From NCBI GenBank assembly GCA_018857735.1, contig JABMCL010000022.1, positions 1-64,000 of the forward strand: a DNA stretch of 64,000 nt. Reading direction: 5' to 3'. This stretch comes from Alviniconcha marisindica. Its lineage: Eukaryota; Mollusca; Gastropoda; Provannidae. This document shows, piece by piece, positions 25,884 to 41,300 of the stretch. A program made the position numbers and the translations under genes. The notes under the pieces were generated by a model, which saw only the letters and a list, made by a program, of their open reading frames with translations, ran no database searches and had not been told where the DNA came from. Position 1 is the stretch's first letter. Each line of letters begins with the position of its first letter.

Positions 25884-28713
25884 GTAGGCTACGGTAACTG
25901 GCACTCACTTCTCTTGCCCGGTGGTCTGCACTTTAGCAAGCTAGAGAACACAATCTGAATTGTTTTTGTTTTTGTTACACCAGTGCAGCTGCGTCGGTTG
26001 GAAGGGACCGTTCCTCGTCGTGTTTTACTGCTGGATAAGCTGGAGATCGTGACAAAAGGTGGTGATACAGTGCACTACAAGTATTAAACTCCTAAAGGGC
26101 CTAGAAAGGCAGTTTTTGAGTACCAAATCATTTCAAAACAACATATTGGTCAGTACTAATACTATTACTAACGTTCGAAGAGAAGAAACAGTCTGTTAGT
26201 ATTACTCACTTGTTTAAAACTTTTTCACTGAAAGCTACACGTGCTGTCTAGAATTTCCGATAGGAAAACGGCATATCTGGATATTCTGTGGCAGATTAGT
26301 AAGTAAACATGGTGCATAACGTCCACAGAAACCATAAGGCTTACTAGGGACGGGGAGAAGGGGTATGGAGGTGGGGGAAGAGGGAGATTATTAGGTCTAT
26401 CGCTACGCTGTCACCACCAGAATGATTCCTGCATTAAGATGGGCAGCGATGAGAGCCATTTTAATGTTTTAGTAGGAAGTGATGAACAAAGTTACAAGAC
26501 AGTATCCACAAATCACAACCTTTTTGAAGAGAAAGGGGAGCCGAAGCGGTATTGAAACGAGGTCCTTCCCCATACCCGCCTAATGCCTTAATGCTAGGCC
26601 AAACTGGCTCACGTGGCAGATGATGATGATGATGAAGTGATGCTTAATGTCCTCAGATGTCAGTTGACATATTAGGGACAAGCTGTGACCAATGCCGAAG
26701 CATGGTTCAGTATAGCTTTACGTCCACGGAAACCAGAAGGCTTGTTAGGACGGACAGCCCAGGATGCCCACCTTGACTCTCACACAGCTCCTGAACTATG
26801 TGTGGCCGATTATCCAGTATACACCATATAATTATATAAAAGTTCCATGACAAAAAAGATTAATGATTCCATGTTCCATCAAAACCAGTCTGCCACAAAC
26901 TAATTTCAGTGAAGTTCTAGATTCTCGTAAACTTTAGTCCATACATATTTATAGACTGTCAGAATCGAACACTGCACATGTCTTGACAGTAGTTTGAACT
27001 GAACTCTGATTCCTGTTGGCAGTTGACTATCCTCATAGTGTCCAGTTGATTTGAAGTTTTTGACTGTCATTTGTTTTGCACTATTGGTAAAACAGGACTT
27101 TCTGATCTAAAAATAGCACAGATAGCTGTTCTGGAGCCTATTGACAGCATATGGAACAAGAACCAGACTTAAGCCATTTAAGGACTCTTTAACTAATTGG
27201 GATTAGGGGCTGTCACTGTATCAAACTTTAACTTTATTTGCTCATCGTACATAATATGTAACACAAAATGAGCTGTGTTATGTGTGTAAAGCTACAGCCA
27301 CTCATCCAGAGTCGCATACGTCACAATTGTGCTATAGTTGTCATTGTGAAGCGCTTGCATCACATCTTGAGATCAGTCAAAGTGTTCACATGAATAAATA
27401 AAATAAATAAGTGATAATAATAATAATGAATACTTAGAGTTAGAGCGCCTAACCTGCACAGGCCCTAAGCGCTTACACGTTCTCTACAAATACATATTTG
27501 TCAAAATTAAATGCATACAACATGAATGCACGCACACACGCACGCAAACACACAGACTCGCACACACACGCACGCGTGCACACGCACGCACACACACGCA
27601 CACACACCAGTCACACATCAGGGCAGTGAGACTGAAGAAAAGGTTTTTAAAAAGAGAAAGGTTTTCAAGGAAGATTTAAAAGAGCTGACAGGGGTAGAAT
27701 GGCGGACAGAAACAGGGAGTTGGTTCCAGATAATTGGAGCCTGGTAAGAGAAAGAGCGCTGACCACAGGACTTTGTTCAGAAGGATGGTATTCTGAACAT
27801 TCGGGTGTTTGTAGAAGAGCGGAGCTGCCAGGAGGGAGTGTAAAGGTGAAGAAGTTCTGAAAGGTAGATGGGAGCCTGATGAGAAATGATCTTATAGTAA
27901 AGCAAAGACAATTTGTATTCAATCTTTTGCTCAATAGGTAGCCAGTGAAGAGAATGAAGCATAGGAGTGATGTGGGCAGATCTGGTTGTTCTGAAAATGA
28001 GTCTTGCAGCATTGTTCTGTACTTTTTGGAGTTTAGAAAGAAGATACTTAGGACAGCCCGACAAAAGTGAGTTGCAATAATCTAGTCTTGAAAGAACAAA
28101 CGTACACAACAGTTTTTGGGTGACATCTTCAGACAGATAGTGGCGTATTGCACTAATCCAACGAAGTTCAAGATAGTAGATACGACAAACGGAGGAGATT
28201 TGCTGTTGGAAAGAGAGAGTAGGATCAAGACAGACACCTAGGTTGTGAACTATGTTGGCAAATTTGATGTCAGAACCCTCCAGATTTATGGACTGTGGAA
28301 CAGAGTCAGAGTTGAGAACCGTCTTTGTAGCAATAAGAATCATTTCCATTTTATCATTGTTTAACTGCAGTTGATTATTTGTCATACATGCTTTTACATC
28401 AGAGATACAAGACTGAGTTGAATGAATGATTTCAGGAAGCTGAGTAATGTTGCCAGATTTGTAAAGCTGGTTGTCATCAGAGTCAGAGAAACTATGATGT
28501 GAAAGAGAGTGATAGGACACAATTTCAGAAAGAGTGCACTGAAAATTAACTCTTGGAGAAAAATCCCTTGCTGCACTTGGGAATTGAACCTGCATCAGTA
28601 TTGTGCCTGGCTTTCAATTGAGCTATCCCACCCTTTACCAATTGGGCTATCCCAAATTTTTGTTCTCATTTTTAATAGTTTCCTAAAGTGCTTCTACTGT
28701 TCTAGTCATCATT

Positions 28714-28774
<61 letters not shown>

Positions 28775-29299
28775 AATTTTTTTATAATGTGTTATTTGTG
28801 TTTATTGAGTCTTAACTCTGACCATTTACGTTAGGCCTTGTTGTTGAAAGGTGGACCACTGAGCAGTAGTTATACTATTATACTATCTGTACAAGTGCTG
28901 TTTCATGATAGACTTGACCATTAATTTAAAACTGCCCAGGGATGCTGTAAAACTAAAAGTTATAGCAGGGTGTCCCATGGACCCCCTTTAAAACATTCTG
29001 ATTCAGTAATGAGAGCTATGAACTGAAGTTATTTGCTTTAACATTTTAAATACATCCTCAGCCACCCTTTGCGGGACATTTTAATGAAATCTTTACCAAT
29101 ACTCATGAGACTGAGAGTCTGACTCATACAAATTAAAAATGTGATGTGTGTCATTTCGTAACTATTTTGTGCCATATCATTCATTAATTTTTGTTGTTGA
29201 ACCAGAATAGTTGTCAAATAATAAGGCACATACACAATTTGATGTAGTGAAATTAAGGATAAAGTAGCTACCACTAAATGCTGAAGAGGTGATACATTT

Positions 29300-29360
<61 letters not shown>

Positions 29361-32300
29361 GTTCTTCTTCAGTGCTGGTTAGGGGGAATCAGAGGTCAAA
29401 ACTGAAATAGCTTGCAGTTTATCCCAATTAGGCTTGTTGTGTTCCACATACATCCTATTTTAAGGCACAATTGAAAGAAAAGCAGTTAGGACCCCGACTG
29501 CAAGTTAGGGTGGCTTTGAACATGTCCAAGTGGAGAGCATAACACATGTTTCAGTGTGACACAAAACTATCATTATGTAATATTTAGAACAAGAACCTTA
29601 TTATTTCATAGAAAGGTTTTGAATAACAATCATTAGGAGTAACTAAGTGCAATTTTTAAGAGGGTTCATCCACTTGAGAGTAGAACAGCCTACCCGCAAA
29701 ATTGTGACACTGAAACATGTGTGAATGGAAAGAAAAGTTTTTCTTTCAAGATCAAACAAACACCATGGATCATGAACAAGTATTTATTCTTGTTAGTTTT
29801 TGATGCTGTGGACATATTCCAAAGTAATATTGAACACTTCCTCAACTTCAGATGTTCTTTGAGTTGTAACGCATGTTTCACGTGACATGTAACGCATGTT
29901 TCACATGACATTCAATAATCACTCAGGTTGGAAACTGTTAAAAGCATATAGAAAATGTATTTTTTCAGAGTATTTGTACACATTACATGTATACATTTGT
30001 TTTGAGTTTGACAAAGTTTTTTTTGAGTTTGACAAGTGTTTTGCTTATGTGAATGAAGAACAGGTTTCACGGTTCGACGTGATGAGCAGTTATAGTAATG
30101 TTTTACATGAATTGACTGGATCACTTAACGTTTAACATTTAATCAATGCTTCTGCTTCTCATGCAAACAATTAACAACTTAGAAGCAAATTTTTTCTGTA
30201 AAACAACCAGCTGCCCTTTGACATGGTCTGTAGTGGCTTAGATCAAAGGCACCCACAGATTTTCTCATTGTTCTGGGTGAAAAAAAGAATTTTCTCTGAT
30301 TTTTGAAAGCAGGAACTTTAAATGTTGCATTCTCCAATAGGACAGCCTTTTAAGCTAGAACCTAGATTTAAACAGAGCCAACAAGTGAAATCAGCAGCAC
30401 AAGTTGCAGTAAAACAATAATTCAGAGACAGCAATCAAGTTTGGAGGGGAAAGGAAGAAAACAAAGAGTAAGTAAATTGTGAACATATGTTAAATCATAG
30501 TTAATTTAGTAATTGCTTGCCTCAGAACCTTCGTTTTTTTGTTCATACGAATATAAATGATTATAAGAACTTCAAAAAAACAGGACCCATCTCGGACACA
30601 ACATAAAATAATGAAAAAACCAAACAAGTGAAAAACACAAAAACACAAAGTAGAGTACAGGTAACTACTCAGTATATTGATAGTAAATAAGGTTGACATC
30701 TCTAAATTTAAGCCTAAATTAGTTAATTAAACAAAACAGGTCAATTGAACGAAACAAAAAAACTCTCAAGACATCATGTCTTAACTAAACAGTTGACAGA
30801 AGAAACAACAATGAAAAAATTCAAACAAAAACTTTGGCAAGCACACCATGATTAGAGAATATTTCTGTCTAAATAGAAGATGGCAAATTTAAATCAAAAG
30901 AATCTCAAAGTTTAAAATTCATAAACTATACACACTCAGTTTACACAGGGAATCAAAAACAAAGTAGGGGGTGATTACTTGTATAACCACGTTTGCAAAC
31001 GATGTACAACCACTTGTGTGGGAAAAATCAAACTTTCTCGCTTCATGACCAAAATGAATGTTATGTTGACCAAATTCAAATTTCTTCCTTGTTCATGGAC
31101 AGAAAAATTTTGGGAAATGACTGCAACCATACTAAACATGTTTTGGTTTTTTAGGGTACCTATTATTCCTTACTTTTTGTAATTGATTCCAACATGAAAT
31201 AATTTTAAAGAAGAAATGTAAGCATGTACGAAAGGAAAAATGACGCTGCAAGAGGGTCATTGAACACAGTTAAACGCTGTATTTATAAAAAAAAAAAGAG
31301 TGCTAAGAAAAAATAAAGAGTAAAAATTTATCAAGATAACTATAACTGTCTGGAATTTCACTACCTGCGTCATCTGGTAGCCTCCAAATTGGGTGAAACG
31401 GTGTAGCAGACAATGATGACAGCCAGTGAACGCATGTTTCTCCTGCGTCAGAGCGTGACGTGCAGTGGTAAAAGCGCCCAATCATAAATTCCATGCTTAT
31501 CATGTGACATGATATCATCAATGTGTGTGTCGATGCCCATGGTATGTTTGAAAATCGCGGTTATATTTTTTTCTTTGTTGGATTTGTTTCATGAATTTTT
31601 GTTGTTGCCATAATGGACGTTTCACCCGTGACGCAAAATTTTCATTGCCCGTTTAATGCATTTTAGGAAATAATACGGCAACTTTGGTGTTCAGATCTCG
31701 GCATCGATAGTGCTTTGTTATTTATAGCAACAGTGTTTTCCCCGGTTCGCATCGTTGATCTTGTGCAAGTTGGAAGTGAACGTGTGTTTCATGACGTGAC
31801 AGGTCATGAAACGTGCGTTATGCTCACTTTCAACCATCATTGTTGTACACAGACATACTCAGCAGTCCTGAAATTAGCTTTCTGGTGCTTTTGCATGTTG
31901 CAACTTTGCAAACAAATTAGATATGTCTGAATATTTTCGTCTGGTATGAAGTAGCTTCCAACACAAGCAGTAGGGTATCGCCATTCCCGTTTTTGGCCGC
32001 CATTTTTGCGTGACATAGTAGTAAATTTTGCTAATAAAAAATAAACAAAACATTTTTTCCCCACCATATTGCTCTCATTGCTTCTTGGGTGTATAACAAA
32101 GGGAATTTTCTCCATTTGGTGTGAAAAAAAGGAACTGGTTTACAACAAAACTGTTGCAAAGTGAGTGACTACCAATTAGGACCAGCACTGAAGAAGAACC
32201 CATATATATATTATATATATATATATGTCATTTCACACTGTGACACAGACTATAAACTTTTATGCATGCAAAAAAGATCACATTATATTATGTATACATA

Positions 32301-35300
32301 AGTATATATATATATATATAATGCACATGGAAAAGATCCTGTAGTCCATGTCAGAGTTTGGTGGATTGTGGAATTGGAAGGAAGAAAATCGGTTTAAACA
32401 GCCCCAGCTAAGACTAAGATTGTGCCAACATTAAGGCTGTTAAAATGCATCAGTTAATTCCCTTGCACGATGAAGGTTAAAGTCTTAACAGCACTCAGTT
32501 AAGTGCAATCTTAGCAAGTTTCAGGTTTTTGTTCAGTACGAATATAAAGTGATTATGATTATGATTAGAACTTTCAAAGAAAACAGTGACTTTTCCTTTC
32601 CATGGCTCTGGTGACCACAACATAAAATAAGGTGAATTAGAATCACCAAACAAGTGCTCAGAAGATGTCACACAAAGAACTACAAAGACCTGAGTGGCCT
32701 ATGGTAACTCTCACCTGGCTTGTGAGTAATAAGGTACTGTACATCCTCTAAATTAAGTCCTAAATTAAGTCAGCTACATTAAACAAAGGACAGGGTCAGG
32801 GATTGTAATCTGTTGTATGCAGTTATATAAAGACTACTAAGTACTATTCATGTCTTTTAATGTTGCTCATGAACAGTTGATTCAGGAATTCAGCAGACCA
32901 GTGAAGGAAAACCTCAGTGCTCTGATCACACAACTTCAGGCAGGTCTACACCATGTTAGAGAAGATGACTTTTCTGTCTACACAGGTCAGACTGGTGAGT
33001 GGCTTTATTCTTCACTTACAGAATCTGAAAGTTTAAGGAATTGGGAAAAAGTTTTACAGCCTCAGTGACATCAGGGTCTTAATAAACAGGAGTTGGTGGG
33101 GGGGGAGGGGGTGTATTACTTGTGATAACCATGTGTTCATCTGTCTGTGCATCAGGGCTCTGTCTGGAAGAGATCTTCTGAATCACTTGTGACTCGACCT
33201 TTTATGACCAAAGTTGATATAGTGGTGTAGTGCGCCAGAGCATCATGCGAATAAAGTGGGTTGCTGTCTGCAAGGGATATTTTGCTGCACACAGCAACAA
33301 ACCTTGTTGCTGAAGGATTATCTTGTGAAGAGTCCTTAATCTTGTTTGTTTGTTTTGTTTAGGATACTCTTTTTTCTTTCTTTCTTTTTTTAAGCATCTG
33401 ATCTTTACAAGTTCTTTCTTATATTTTTTAAAAGAGAGATAATGTAAGCATGCCTACGGAAGGGAAAGAACTAGATCTTGCTGCACCAGAGAGTAGTACA
33501 TTGTGTACTTTGACAGCTAGTGGGTAAACAGTAACTTTAAAAGTTGTTTGCACACTAAAAAAAAAAAAAAGAGAGAGAGAAGAGAAAGGAAGGAGAAAAA
33601 CTATTCTTTTCAGAGCATAAGGCCCTTTCTGGGTCTGATTCAATTCTTTATACTAGGTGCAGTAAGTCCTATAGGAAGCACCTGCAAACAGGGGCATATC
33701 ACCATGGGAGTGACGGGAAAGGTCTGATTTGTGGTTTGATCACCAGCCAGACCAGTTTTACTTAAGGAGAGCTTATCAGTGGTGACGATCATGACTGGAG
33801 ATTTCTCTAGATTTTCACTGAGGTGATCATGACTGGAGAGTTCTCTAGATTTCAGTCCATAACTATCAAAGAAAGACCACTAATAATATTGTGGCCTTCT
33901 TCTTAGGCACGGGAGAAAATTATCATCTTACGCTACCTAGAGGCTCTCAGTCAAGGGAATAATATTAATATCAGCTTTTCTGCTGAGATTTTCTGTCACA
34001 TCATAGATAAATTACATTTTGTATAACACTATAACAACTGCTGTGACTGAGGAAGTGTGTACTGCTTAAATTCATCTTCATCTGCTGTTGTTAGGTATTG
34101 CCCTGCTGTACCTACACCTGTATCACACATTGCAAGGCACTGCTGATTGCCAGACATACCTGGAGACAGCAATAGGCTACCTACAGCCAGCACTACGACA
34201 CCTGGGTTCTGGTGTCTACACTTTCATGTGTGGAGATGCAGGGACACTGGCTGTTGCAGCTGTGGTTTATGCCAGGCTGGGAGACAAACGCTTCAGCATG
34301 GAGTGTGTGGGCAGGTGAGATGTGAAGCAATTTTGTTGGTGAGACTTGTTTCAAATCAAGTTATAGGTATGTGTTTGGAAAGTTTAACATAGAATCCCTC
34401 TATATTTTTTTGGTACATCTAGTTAGAGACCTAAGAACAAATATACATAAGCAAACAAACAAGAAAGTAAATTTAACATATTTTGGCAATGCTAAGGTTA
34501 TCAATGAACTTGTACACGTAGAACCTTCTTACTTTTGCACCTTTGATGCAGTGGATGCCATTAACAACATCTGTAGTACGCATTAAGAATGTAAGTTATA
34601 TGTCGACTAAAGCAATCAATGTGCACATACTTTCACTTGTTATTTTGTTCTGAGCACAGACAATGGAAAGAATAGCATTTATTTTCAAGAATTTAAAATA
34701 CAGGCATTTCTGAATGTACTTTCATTCTTACAAAAATGAAGCTTAGGATTTTTGTACAGCAGTACAAATTAAAGGGACTGGCCCACGCAGATTTGTCTAA
34801 AAAACAATTTTCTGCATGAATTGTTATTGTTTTCTGTGCGATTATTATGTAGCATTAATTTCTGCTTTGGTCCTGTTGAAATGCGTCAATTTAAGAATAA
34901 CTGTAGTGGTCTAAAAAATAGATTGGGGATCTCCCCCCGGGTGCAGCTATTTACGGAATGCGTATTACGTCATTACATTTTGTTGTTTTACCCAAATTTT
35001 TGTAGATTCGGCCTACAAACATGACAATGGCATTGTCTCAGGCATGTAATCTGCTCAGGTGTAATAATTTGCCAGGCGAGTTAACTGATGATTGTGTGAA
35101 TAATTTTATGTCTTTCTATGAATAAATCTCTTAATCGTGCAATGTGTACTTCACTATAGTGGATGAGACCTGTAGCTGCCGTTTACTAATAATGCTTATC
35201 GATGGACCAAGGTGCAAAGTGTTAGGTGACAATTCTTTCTAAGCGTATTGATCCAGTGCTACTACAGGAAATATTTTAGTCACCATAATAATAATAATGA

Positions 35301-38300
35301 AAAGAAAAGAAAAACCTACCGGCCAGTGGCAGGCCAGAAACAGACACTTACGGAAACAGTTAGTACTTAGTAGAATATGTAAACGTATGGTTCCAGTAGA
35401 CTCCTCCTATCAATCAAAAAAGAAGTATCAGGAACCTTTTCTTTTACTTGTCCAGTAACAGCTTTGCCAGTTTCCTATCGCAGACGTCTAACCTTGTGCA
35501 CCACTCTCTCCACCTCTCCACCTGGTCACCCAGGTTTACCAACCACGACCTGTATCTACGTTGTCGGTCTCTTGCCAGTCAAGCTAAACGTTTTTTGTTT
35601 GTTTTTTGTTGTTGTCCTCCAAAGACAAATGGATGGTAGTAACTCCAGATTATCTCTGCTTTGATTGCATAATCTTGAAAAAAGGAAAGGCACTATGAAT
35701 TAAGATATAAACACCACTGTTTCATTCTCAGTTCTTCGTTGCTTTCGTTCAACGGGCTCCTTAAAAAGCACATGAAAGAATGTATTTATTGTCTATTAGC
35801 ACAAAAGAAGACGGCACACAAAACAAAACACATGTGCCACCCCGTGTTCTCTTGTTGTGTACATATTCCTGGTCATTCTTTTCAGTTTTGTCATTCTTGC
35901 CATCAGTAACTACTTCTAGAGCCATTGTTTCTTTCGACTCTTCCTGCTCCTTTCTATAATCGTGCGTCAGATTATTGATATTGTAATGACGTCAAAACAA
36001 CTGTTCAGTGTGGCTAACCAACTACTCGGATAAAAAAAGCCATCTCCTCTTCCAACAGTCTTTCCTCTGATCGATCTTCCAAAACGCTTTCTCAACTTTT
36101 TCAAAAAACAAGATTGAAACTATCAGAAACAAACTTGATGTCCATTCATCTAACCCACCTGCTTGCACTGAAGTTTCTTTCCATGGCAGACCCCTCACTC
36201 ATTTCAGACCTGTAACTGAGGACTTTGTCAGACACACCAGACTCAGCTCACCTTCAAAAACATGTGAACTTGATGCGTTTCCTACCCCTCTGTTACTTGA
36301 ATGCCTTGACTCTTTGTTACCTTGCATTACTGCTGTATTCAACAACTCCTTGGTATCTGGTGTTTTCCCATCTGTCTACAAGTCTGCTCTAGTTAAACCC
36401 CTTTTGAAAAAGATGTCCCTTGACCCTGACGACTTAAAGAACTACCATCCTGTGTCAAATTTATCTTTTCTGTCAAAAGTCTTAGAAAGAATAGTTCTGT
36501 CTCAGCTAAACGAACACTTGAACCACAACAGCCTTCTCAGTCCTCTCCAGTCAGCCTACAGACCCAACCACAGCACTGAAACTGCCCTGCTCAGGATCGT
36601 TAATGACCTTCTAACAGCTGTGGATAACAACAAGATATGCATTCTGACACTCTTAGATCTCTCAGCCGCCATTGATACAATAGATCACCAAATTCTCCTT
36701 ACCCGACTTTAGCACTCTTTTGGCATTTCTGGACCTGCTCTATCTTGGTTTTCGTCTTATCTTTGTAAAAAAACACATGCAATCACCATAAATAGTCTGC
36801 AGTCTCAGCATACTATGCTCCAATATGGCGTTCCTCAGGGTTCTGTACTTGGCCCTGTGCTTTTCATACTCTACACCCAACCTCTCTTTAACCTAGTAAG
36901 CAAGCACGCAGTCAGTCATCATGCTTTCGCTGATGACAACCAACTCTACAAGATTAGTACACTAGACGCAATTCACCAGTCGATAGAAACTCTCCAGAAC
37001 TGCACTACAGCTGTCAAGTCTTGGATGACCGCAAACAAACTTCAACTAAATGACAGCAAAACTGAAGCCATGATCATACTTTCAAATAGAATGTCTGTCC
37101 ACAGTCCTTTGCTGTCTGTCATTCACATCGGAGACGCCGATGTCCCTTTTGTGTCGTCTGTTATAAACCTCGGTGTAACCCTGGACTCGAATCTCAGCAT
37201 GTCTCAACACATAAGCAACACGTGTAAAGCCGCATACATACAAATCAGGCATATCAGTTCCCTACAACACCTCACCACTCAAGCAACCCAAACCCTTGTA
37301 TGCTCTCTTGTCCTCTCTTGCTTAGACTACTGTAACTCTTTACTTTCAGGTTGCCCTCAGTACTTACTAGACAAACTTCAAAAAGTTCAGAATGCAGCAG
37401 CAAGGCTTGTGTGTAAAGCTAAGAAATCTGACCACATCCATCCTATTCTTCAAACTCTGCATTGGCTACCAGTAACACATCGCATTCAATACAAAATTTC
37501 AACTATCTGTTTTAATTCCATCTCAGGAACAGCCCCTGAGTATCTGTCCGATCTACTTCAACCTTATACTCCAGCAAGACAGTTACGATCTGCATCTGCA
37601 TCTGACACACGAACCTTTGTCCCCCCCCCCCCCCCGTGTAAACACAAAACATTTGGTGAAAGATCTTTTCTTATGCTGGCCCATCTGTCTGGAACAATTT
37701 GCCTCAAACACTCCGCCACTCTGATTCTATCTCCTCTTTCAAAGCCGCCCTCAAGACGCACCTGTTTAATAATTATTTCTAAACTGTTTTTCACAGCCCT
37801 GCCAATCCCCGCGTTTCGATGCTGTGTGTGTTTGTGTGTGTGTGTGTGGTTAGCGTTATTGTAAAGCGCCCTGTGCTGCCACCTTGTGTGGTAGATGGGC
37901 GCTCTAGAAATCCTCTTTATTAAAATGATTTTGCCATCATTTCAATGCGCCAAACACATAGGGTGGCATGGGGGAAATTCGTCCACTCGCTCGGTTGGGG
38001 GAACTTCAGCCACCCAAACACCTTGTGAACTGCACTCAGTACTATGCATCAACCCCTACAATTGAACTTTTCCAAACTGTAACATCAGCTTCATAATGGA
38101 TCAGTCCACAAACAAAACAACCAACGAGTGATTGTTACAAGTAGCAGGTGGGAAAACCTGTTCTACTTTGGGAGCCTTGCTATTCGCTTGGCAAAAAACC
38201 CATAGCGGGGTTGTATGAAAAGCAAGGACCGAATACTGTTGGCAGATCTTGTTTGTTTTGAAGTTCAGTGTTTGTTACGAACTGCCCACTTAAAAATCTA

Positions 38301-41300
38301 CCTAATTTTGGCATTTTGATGATGTCGTTTTAAATCTGCGTACCCATTCTTAACAAAAACATTTTTTACATCAGCTTCTTCTTTGCTTCCTTCTTCTTTT
38401 ATTATTATCTGTCTATTTTTCTTGCATTTGATGAAGACAATTTTCTGTCGAAAGCGCCTGTGTTTCCCTGTTTCCTTGTGTTACGTCGTATAGGTGAATA
38501 CATTTCCCTAGTTCTGTTCTATCAGTTTTGTCAACCTCACCAGTAGTTGTTCACTCATTCCTCCGAAAAAGAATGTTTTCTTTCATATTCATGAAATCAC
38601 ACGGGTAGTTATTTTATTTTTATTTTTATTGATTGCTTTTATATAGCGCTATTCTCCGCTTTCGAGCAGACGCACTGCGCTTGCATGTGATTCTACATGA
38701 GTGAATAGCTTTTTAGAGCACGTTTTTGAATATCCACCGAAGTGGTGTACTTACAGCGCTGGCATGGCTGGTGCCACATGAAACTGCTGCCATCTTGGCA
38801 CGTTCTCTGTACACCATACAACTATGCACCATGTCACTTCATTCAAACCCACATACGTAAGGTGTATGCGTGTTTAGCTGTAACCTGCCACCTGCGCTTT
38901 TGGCAGAATGACCGGGGTCTTTTACGTGCTACTGCGGTAACACGGGGCTGGAACGGATACTGAAATAAGAGTCAGCACAGAAAGTTGACCATGGAGAAGA
39001 AAATTCTCCCACCACTCCTGCAGGGATTCGAACCTGCGACCTTTCGATCACGAGTCCAGCGCTCTAACCACTGAGCTATCCCCGCCCCCAAATGTATACT
39101 AGTCCGCGATTTGTCAAAGGTGTCTACAGACCACAGTAAGCATGTATTGGTTGTGCCAGTGTGACAGAATCGTGTCTCGAAGCGTGCATGGGAATCAAAT
39201 GTACCTGTTTGGATGAATTTCCCCCAGGCCACTCTAAAATGTTTGAAAGAATGCTAGACGTCATTTCATTGTTTGTCTTGGCAATTTCAAACACTATCAA
39301 TTTATTTCCGGATTTTTTGTGCTGTTCCCTATGAAAACATTAGGAAAATGAAACTATTTCACACAGACTGTCCAGATTTAAAAAATAAACATTGACAAAA
39401 ATAATTTATCCATGACATGTACACAAAACTGAGAAGTTCTGGTATCCTATCAATGATGTCATATTGAAATGCGGGAAAGAGCTCATGAAAACAGTGTTAG
39501 TAATACTGTCTGGGAAAATCCTCTTCAAAATTCATTATAAAATCACAAAACTTTTAACGCTGATCATGTTCGTTTAACCTCATCTAAGCACATGAGAAAT
39601 TTAGCCACTGAAGGAGAGTTCCTTTAAAGTAAAGCGCCTGTCTTGGCATGAAAGTGTTTGGACAGCTTTGTGACGACCATCTGCACGAGAACAAGTTCTA
39701 TGCTACAAAATCACAGACTATTTTAATTCTAGTTTTCATCCATTTGTCTTTTATTTTCCAGGAAACAGAAGGATTTATGCCACAGTTACTGATAGTATGT
39801 ATCTCAGGTCATCTGTTTTGGTCGGCATTATCACTAGTCCATTGACTGTGGGCGTGACCCAGTCTAGATCTAGGCCTATTTCACCTTTTGATCCCACTGC
39901 CAGTTTGTAAATATTAGATCTATGATGAGTCTGGGGTGATTTTTAGAGACAATCTAAGCTACTGTTATCATCCTTTTATTACATTAGAACAAAACGAATT
40001 ATTTCATTGAAACAAAGTTCTTTTCATAGATGGTTTACTGCATGGGGAAAATTAAGTATGGTGAGCTGTTTTGGTCATTTTGTCACATTTTTAACTACAA
40101 AATCGTACTCTAATTATATATTTTTGTTTTTAGATCATCTTGGATGATGGAAAGGGACTTGAAGCAGCTTGCTAGAGGGCTTCATGGCATAAGTCGTGCT
40201 CTTAAAACATTTATTAAAAAAAAGGGAAATCAACGCACTTTAAGACAAAGGCAAAAACGAGAAAATGAAATATTCCTCATTTTATATCCAAGACAGCCTG
40301 TTTTGTTGTTGTTTTCTGGTTTCTTGTTGTTTCTTTTTTCTTTCTTTGATGGACCACTAGGCACTGCAGGATTGATTACACAACATGTCTACCTTGCATT
40401 TCAGTGTGAAAGTACTCAAACACGCACAGCAGCTTCAACATCTGCTTAGGAAGCTTACACCTGCTGACATCGTCGCAGGTGAAGCAAAGTACACAAAAAG
40501 TATCTTTCTGCATTCTGTCAAATGCCAGGGTGAAATCAAACACGTAGGTGCTATGCTGAACGATAGTTGCATACATTTTGAAGATCTCAGAGGTCAGATA
40601 GAATGTATCAGTCTTTAGCATACCAGGTGTATTCTTTCCACCTGAAGGAGGTGGGGTGAACAGAAGTTTATATGCACACCTCAGGATTGCTTAAACAAAT
40701 CTTTGCAGCTGGGTCTGACCTTGTTTCAATACATCATGGCAAAGAAGTGGTTCTTGTATTTAACAAAGACACTTGAATATTGCATGCAGTCCAGAATATG
40801 ATATGCTTCAACAGTTCTGATGTTGAAAGTGTTCCAAGGGAAATTTAAAATAAAGAAGAAGAAGAATTCAAGGTGGATCAGTTCCACCAGTTTGAAAAAC
40901 TTTAATAAGTTTCAAACTGACTGGACCGTATATGACAAAGCAATCAGAAGCCAAACAAATATTATAAAATAAGGCTGCGCTGTTAATTTCACAATCAAAT
41001 TCCTTCACCCATAGTATGAAGTCACCAAAGTAGTCATCACTTCAGAAACACAAAAGAGACAAGCAACTTCCCTTCCCATTTTTGTGGGCTTAAAAACCCA
41101 TGCTAAAACCGGAAAGAGATGACTTGTTGATGGCATCCTCAGTTTTGGCGTATTAGTCCAAGCGTTTCCAACTCGGGTGCTTACAGTTTCAACCTGACAC
41201 AGCACAGACAAATTATGTGGAAATTTTGACCAGGGCATTGCTGTGCCAACAAACATGCTAAAAAGATTTCAGAGCAGCTGTGGTCGACAACATAGACAAC

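Noticed and set aside
25587..25904. 105-codon minus frame over LANCL gene B exon 1
   Set aside because: It lies antisense to the well supported first exon and shows no family likeness.
28509..28775. 88-codon frame ending in Ile-Tyr repeats
   Set aside because: It runs into the TA microsatellite and starts inside a SINE-like head; it is not a gene.
39020..39087. Possible tRNA gene on the minus strand with intact A and B boxes
   Set aside because: It is the head of a SINE: the same head with the same body occurs in other copies, and the acceptor stem does not close.
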